From assembly GCA_035502675.1 (NCBI GenBank), contig DATJUC010000011.1, forward strand, positions 1 through 16,852: 16,852 bases of DNA, read 5' to 3'. Shown here piece by piece: positions 13,397 to 16,852 of this stretch. Under the pieces are notes generated by a model. The model did not search any database. It saw nothing but the letters and a program-made list of their open reading frames with translations, and was not told the origin of the DNA. Source of the DNA: DATJUC01 sp035502675 (GTDB taxonomy: Bacteria; Vulcanimicrobiota; Vulcanimicrobiia; Vulcanimicrobiales; Vulcanimicrobiaceae). The number at the start of each line of letters is the position of its first letter. Position 1 is the first letter of the stretch. The position numbers and the translations under genes are program-made.

Positions 13397-15408
13397 CAGC
13401 GCGCCACCGCCAGGGCGTAGTATGCGATGAAGCAGGCCGCGCCGAGCGCCAGCACCAGCGCGTATGCCCGCACCAAGCCCGTTTCGAGCGACTGCACGAG
13501 CACGCCGAGCCAGCGCGCGCCGAACGCCGCTTCGCGCACGGTGCCGTCGACGACCAGCGGGTCGACGAGACGCCCGAAGAACTGCCCCAGTAACTGCGAC
13601 GTACGCACGCAGATCAGGTCGATCGCCGCGTCGATATAGAACAGATGGGTCAAAATCGCCGGCATGCGTACCGACTCGTTCCGCAGCCGCTCGACCGCGT
13701 TCGCGGCAGCCTCTCGCGTGCCGTAACGCCACCACGCAATGCCGAAACCCCCGATGACGAGCAGCAGGACGACGCCGGAAGTGGCCAGCTCGGAGATCGC
13801 CGGCGTCGCGAGCGCCGCGCTGGGAAACGAACTTGCGAAGAAGCCGTTCCACGGCGACGTGTCGCCGCCGAACATCAGCCATCCGATCAAGACGGTCGGG
13901 ACGATCAGAATACCGACCGGCACCGACATGATCCAGGCCGGCGCGTGTTCGGCGTGATGCGCCCGATCGGCCGGCTCTTTGGCGTGTCCGGCGCCGGCGT
14001 CCGGATCGACGACCCCGGACAACTCGGGATGCCGGATCCCTAGATCCGAGGGGTCGACGCTCCCGCGGTATTCGCCCCAGAACGTGATGAAGAGCAGCCG
14101 GAACATGTAGTACGCGGTGATTCCGGCGGTCAGGATGCCGACCGCGTAGAGCCACGGATGGCCGTGCTGCAGTGCGCCGTAGATCACCCGGTCTTTGGAA
14201 AAGAATCCGCTAAAGCCGGGGGTGCCGCAGATCGAAAGAACGCCGGTGAGGATTGCGACGAACGCAAACGGCATACGCTTGATCAAGCCGCCCATGCGGC
14301 GAACGTCCTGCTCGTTGGCGAGGTTATGGATGATGATGCCGGCCCCGAGGAACAACTGGGCTTTGAAGAACGCGTGCGTAAAGAAGTGCGCGACGCCGCC
14401 TTCGTACGCGCCGACTCCGACCCCCATGATCATGTAGCCGATCTGGGACATCGTCGAATAGGCGAGAATTCGCTTGATATCCCACTGCACGCAGCCGAGG
14501 ATCGCGCCGACCAGCGCCGTCAGGCCGCCGATCGTGCCGACCAGGAGCTGGGCGTCGCTGTTGGCACTCCAGAGCGGCGCGCACCGCGCGATCAGGTAGA
14601 CGCCGGCGGTCACCATCGTTGCGGCGTGAATCAGTGCGGAGACCGGCGTCGGGCCTTCCATGGCGTCGGGCAGCCAGGTGTGCAGCGGAATCTGCGCCGA
14701 CTTGGCGGCGGCGCCGATGAAGAGCGCCACGCAGATCGCAAACAGCAGACCCGAGCTGAGCGTACCCGAAGCCGCAAATGCGTCGCCGAATGCGGTCGAA
14801 TGCACGTTGGCGACGATCAGGAAGATGGCGAACATGATGCCGACGTCGCCGGCCACGTTGATGACGAAGGCCTTGCGCGCGGCCGCGACGGCCGTCCGGC
14901 GTTCGAACCAAAAGCCGATGAGGAAATAGGAAGCCAAGCCGACCAATCCCCACCCGACCAGCAGTCCGGCGAAGTTGTCGGAGAGCACCAGCGTGAGCAT
15001 GGCGAAGACGAAGAAGTTCATGTAGGCGAAAAACCGCGCGAAAGCACGATCGCCGTGCATGTATCCGATCGAATAGAAGTGGATCAGGAAGCCGACGCCG
15101 GTGATGATCAGCGTCCAGAGCAGCGAAAGCGGATCGAGCAAGAGACCGAAATCGAATCCGGGCATCCACGAAAATAGGTACTGATGAGCGCCCAGCGCAC
15201 CGCCTGCGCTCTGCGTTCCCGACGCCCACGAGGCGACCGTGAGTACGAACGACGCCGCGATCGCACCCGACGCGAGCCAGCCGGCGAGCCCGCGCAGCTG
15301 CGGGCCGAACGCCCAACACAGGACCGCGCCCGCGAGCGGAAGCAGCCACAGCGTCACCAGCATCGGATACGCTCCGGTCACACCCATCACGTGATGCGTC
15401 GCCATCAT
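13396..15408 (-). CDS. nuoL: NADH-quinone oxidoreductase subunit L
   Basis: Distal antiporter-like subunit of complex I, 670 residues with the extra C-terminal helices of the long lateral arm. Conserved pieces are AKSAQIPLHTWLPDAMEGPTP (Lys236 = E. coli Lys229), SALIHAATMVTAGVYLIAR, YSTMSQIGYM and GFFSKDRV. The TM5 Glu144 of E. coli, normally in GWE(G/L)VGL, is Gly154 here (GWGLVGLASYFLIGF, codon GGA at 14949-14947). Arg175 of E. coli corresponds to Val185 (INVAGD), while Asp178 is kept as Asp188. The nuoK stop overlaps its start in ATGATGG; the first ATG (15408) gives a 4-nt overlap and the second (15405) a 1-nt overlap. GAAAGGA lies just upstream. Confidence 0.93.
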   Translation of the reverse strand: MMATHHVMGVTGAYPMLVTLWLLPLAGAVLCWAFGPQLRGLAGWLASGAIAASFVLTVASWASGTQSAGGALGAHQYLFSWMPGFDFGLLLDPLSLLWTLIITGVGFLIHFYSIGYMHGDRAFARFFAYMNFFVFAMLTLVLSDNFAGLLVGWGLVGLASYFLIGFWFERRTAVAAARKAFVINVAGDVGIMFAIFLIVANVHSTAFGDAFAASGTLSSGLLFAICVALFIGAAAKSAQIPLHTWLPDAMEGPTPVSALIHAATMVTAGVYLIARCAPLWSANSDAQLLVGTIGGLTALVGAILGCVQWDIKRILAYSTMSQIGYMIMGVGVGAYEGGVAHFFTHAFFKAQLFLGAGIIIHNLANEQDVRRMGGLIKRMPFAFVAILTGVLSICGTPGFSGFFSKDRVIYGALQHGHPWLYAVGILTAGITAYYMFRLLFITFWGEYRGSVDPSDLGIRHPELSGVVDPDAGAGHAKEPADRAHHAEHAPAWIMSVPVGILIVPTVLIGWLMFGGDTSPWNGFFASSFPSAALATPAISELATSGVVLLLVIGGFGIAWWRYGTREAAANAVERLRNESVRMPAILTHLFYIDAAIDLICVRTSQLLGQFFGRLVDPLVVDGTVREAAFGARWLGVLVQSLETGLVRAYALVLALGAACFIAYYALAVAR

Positions 15409-15710
15409 CCTTTCAACAGCCTCACTTGGTCGACGTCGACGTTCTTTTCGTCGCGGAAGGTTGCGACGACGATCGCCAGCCCGATCGCGGCTTCGGCCGC
15501 GGCGACGGTGATGATCAAAAAGGCGAAGATCTGCCCCGCGTTGGCGACCCAGGCGCGCGCAAACGCGATGAAGAGCAGATTCGCGGAATTGAACATCAGC
15601 TCGATGCTCATCAGCATCACCAGCGGATTGCGGCGCAGCAGCACGCCGGCCACCCCGATGAAGAACATCACCGCCGACAGGCCGACGTAGTTGGAGATCG
15701 CGACCGCCAC
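15405..15710 (-). CDS. nuoK: NADH-quinone oxidoreductase subunit K
   Basis: Small three-helix membrane subunit of complex I, 101 residues, standard length. It forms part of the proton path at the junction with NuoJ and NuoA. Both essential glutamates are present: Glu37 in LMSIELMFNSANL and Glu73 in VAAAEAAIGLAIVV. A conserved LLRRNPLV loop precedes the first. The GTG start at 15710 lies 2 nt after the nuoJ stop and follows a GAGG ribosome binding site about 10 nt upstream. The 3' end overlaps nuoL. The upstream open frame is an overprint of nuoJ. Confidence 0.93.
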   Translation of the reverse strand: MAVAISNYVGLSAVMFFIGVAGVLLRRNPLVMLMSIELMFNSANLLFIAFARAWVANAGQIFAFLIITVAAAEAAIGLAIVVATFRDEKNVDVDQVRLLKG

Positions 15711-15712
15711 CG

Positions 15713-16309
15713 CTAGCGTCCCTCGCGCAAGATCGCCTCGCGCATCTCGCGCTCGACGCGTTCGGCGTGGCGCCGGGTCGCGACGTACGGAGCCTGGTCT
15801 CCCGCCAGCAGCACGACGCCGATAACCGCGACCATCAAGATGAGCGCCGTGATCTCGAACGGCAGCAAGTGCACGGTGAAGAGCGCCTTGCCGAAATCGG
15901 CGACGCTGCCGAAAACGCCGGCCGTCCCGACGGTGCCGAGATTCGCACCCGCCGCCGGCGCGACCACCGCCGTCGCGCCCAAAACGGCGTACGCCAAGAA
16001 CCCGAACGCCACCAGCACGATGAAGATTGCCGGCGCGACCGCCTTGGGCAGCCGGTTGGGTCCGACCGACAACGGCGCTACGCCGCTGGAGAGCAGCGCG
16101 ATCACGAAGACGAACAGCATCAGGATCGCGCCGGAATAGACGATGATCTGAATTACCGCCATGAACTCGGCCGACAGCGTCAGATACGTCACCGCCAGCG
16201 CCGCGAAGTTCAGCAGCAGCGCGACGACGCTGTACACGGCCTTGTTGGCCGTGATCGTCCAGATCGCGCTCGCAATCAAGATCGCGGCCAGCACCCAAAA
16301 GAGCGTCAT
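15713..16309 (-). CDS. nuoJ: NADH-quinone oxidoreductase subunit J
   Basis: Membrane subunit of complex I, 198 residues, five predicted helices. The signature stretch AVIQIIVYSGAILMLFVFVI contains the TM3 region whose pi-bulge changes conformation during turnover. The C-terminus is charged (RRHAERVEREMREAILREGR). The ATG at 16309 overlaps the nuoI TGA stop as ATGA, the same 4-nt coupling used elsewhere in this operon. Two nucleotides separate it from nuoK. Confidence 0.93.
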   Translation of the reverse strand: MTLFWVLAAILIASAIWTITANKAVYSVVALLLNFAALAVTYLTLSAEFMAVIQIIVYSGAILMLFVFVIALLSSGVAPLSVGPNRLPKAVAPAIFIVLVAFGFLAYAVLGATAVVAPAAGANLGTVGTAGVFGSVADFGKALFTVHLLPFEITALILMVAVIGVVLLAGDQAPYVATRRHAERVEREMREAILREGR

Positions 16310-16852
16310 CCCGCCAATCCTTTGCGCTGCGTCTTGAGGATCTCCCCGCGCCACGTCGCCGAATACCCGCGCGAAACGTCGGTCGTCGACTTGATCTCCG
16401 CGACGCTGCCGAGGTCGCCGGGAATGCCGCCGGGACGCTCGTCGGGCGGCGTGCCGGCACCGGCATCCGGAGGGACCAGCAGGCGATCCTTGGCGTACAC
16501 GAACGAACCGCGTCGATAGTCCGCCATCTCGAAGCGCGGCGTCAGCACGATCGCGTCGGTCGGCACGCCTCTTCACACATTCCGCAAAAGATGCAGCGCA
16601 ACTCGTCGATCTCGTAGCGCGCCGCAAACCGTTCGCCCGGAGAACGGCGGTCGTCGGGCGCGTTTTCCGCGCCGATGACCGTAATCGCGTTGGCCGGGCA
16701 GGTGCTCGAACAAAGCTCGCAGCCGATGCAGCGCTCCTTACCGTCGTCATAGCGGCGCAGCTCGTGCAACCCGTGGAAGCGCGGCATGTGCTGCTTCTTC
16801 ACCGAAGGATACTGGATCGTGGGTTTCTTCTTGAACATGAAGCCGAAGGTGA
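16306..16852 (-). pseudogene. nuoI: NADH-quinone oxidoreductase subunit I, frameshifted and 5'-truncated by window edge
   Basis: Peripheral-arm subunit carrying two 4Fe-4S clusters (N6a/N6b). The N-terminal frame reads TFGFMFKKKPTIQYPSVKK and is open to the window end, so the ATG at 16838 is probably internal. It contains CIGCELCSSTCP and CIFCGMCEEAC, all eight cluster cysteines. Right after the last Cys the frame changes. The expected CPTDAIVLTPRFE needs TGC-CCG-ACC, but the sequence has TGC-CGA-CC, one C short (16562-16565 on the plus strand). The first frame then stops at 16542, and the C-terminal 80 or so residues (PTDAIVLTPRFEMADYRR...) continue in another frame to TGA at 16306, which overlaps nuoJ. 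Complex I needs NuoI, so a sequencing or assembly error in a C-run is more likely than a true pseudogene. Confidence 0.85.

Noticed and set aside
12047..13420. Long open frame (457 codons) on the plus strand opposite nuoM/nuoN
   Set aside because: Arg/Asp/Gln-rich low-complexity translation, the usual antisense reading of GC-rich membrane-protein genes; no domain or ribosome binding site.
16542..16575. Programmed -1 frameshift in nuoI
   Set aside because: No slippery X XXY YYZ heptamer and no downstream structure recognised; an indel error is simpler.

Overview
This is a GC-rich bacterial window with tightly packed genes, many 1-4 nt stop/start overlaps and frequent GTG starts. It holds the 3' end of one transport gene, a signalling and nitrogen/amine-metabolism segment, one large non-coding repeat block, and the distal half (nuoI to nuoN) of a respiratory complex I operon. 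It suggests an aerobically respiring, free-living bacterium. The phylum cannot be fixed from sequence alone. High GC, a Bacillus-type (GSI-alpha-like) glutamine synthetase fold and fused, coupled gene starts would fit a lineage such as Eremiobacterota/WPS-2, Chloroflexota or Armatimonadota, but this is only a guess. No tRNA, rRNA, CRISPR array, transposase or integrase was seen.

Layout. (1) 3-923 (+): C-terminal three quarters of an Nramp-family metal transporter. It converges on a PAS-PAS-GAF-GGDEF diguanylate cyclase (932-2698, -), and the two stop codons lie inside one perfect 18-bp palindrome. (2) 2766-5205 (+): a PucR/CdaR-type regulator overlapping by 20 nt a glutamine-synthetase-family enzyme with several altered active-site positions. 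(3) 5199-7714 (-): a PLP-dependent aromatic amino-acid decarboxylase-family enzyme whose catalytic-loop Tyr is Phe. It is coupled by a GTGA overlap to a soluble histidine kinase with a degenerate C-terminal receiver. (4) 7773-8162 (+): RidA, an imine/enamine deaminase, divergent from the decarboxylase with a 58-bp gap. (5) 8163-8892: no gene. The block is an inverted-repeat structure: roughly 100-bp arms, each containing a 61-bp near-palindrome, flanked by short tandem repeats and surrounding a core with a 25-nt alternating purine/pyrimidine tract. (6) 8893-10554 (-): an exported TPR protein, with a leaderless-looking promoter, and a MarR regulator. (7) 10551-16852 (-): nuoN, nuoM, nuoL, nuoK, nuoJ and a frameshifted nuoI that runs off the window, transcribed right to left.

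How the genes may work together. NuoJ-N are the membrane arm of NADH:quinone oxidoreductase and NuoI carries two 4Fe-4S clusters. The operon runs by translational coupling into the MarR gene. The decarboxylase, RidA and the GS-like ligase could all serve amine or amino-acid nitrogen metabolism: a Phe-loop decarboxylase may make aldehyde plus ammonia rather than amine, RidA removes reactive enamines/imines released by PLP enzymes, and the GS-like enzyme is controlled by the adjacent PucR protein. This link is inference from residues and adjacency.

Strongest items for follow-up: loss of the TM5 glutamate (and a nearby arginine) in NuoL, the Tyr-to-Phe loop in the decarboxylase next to ridA, the inverted-repeat block, the altered GS active site, and the single-base frameshift in nuoI.
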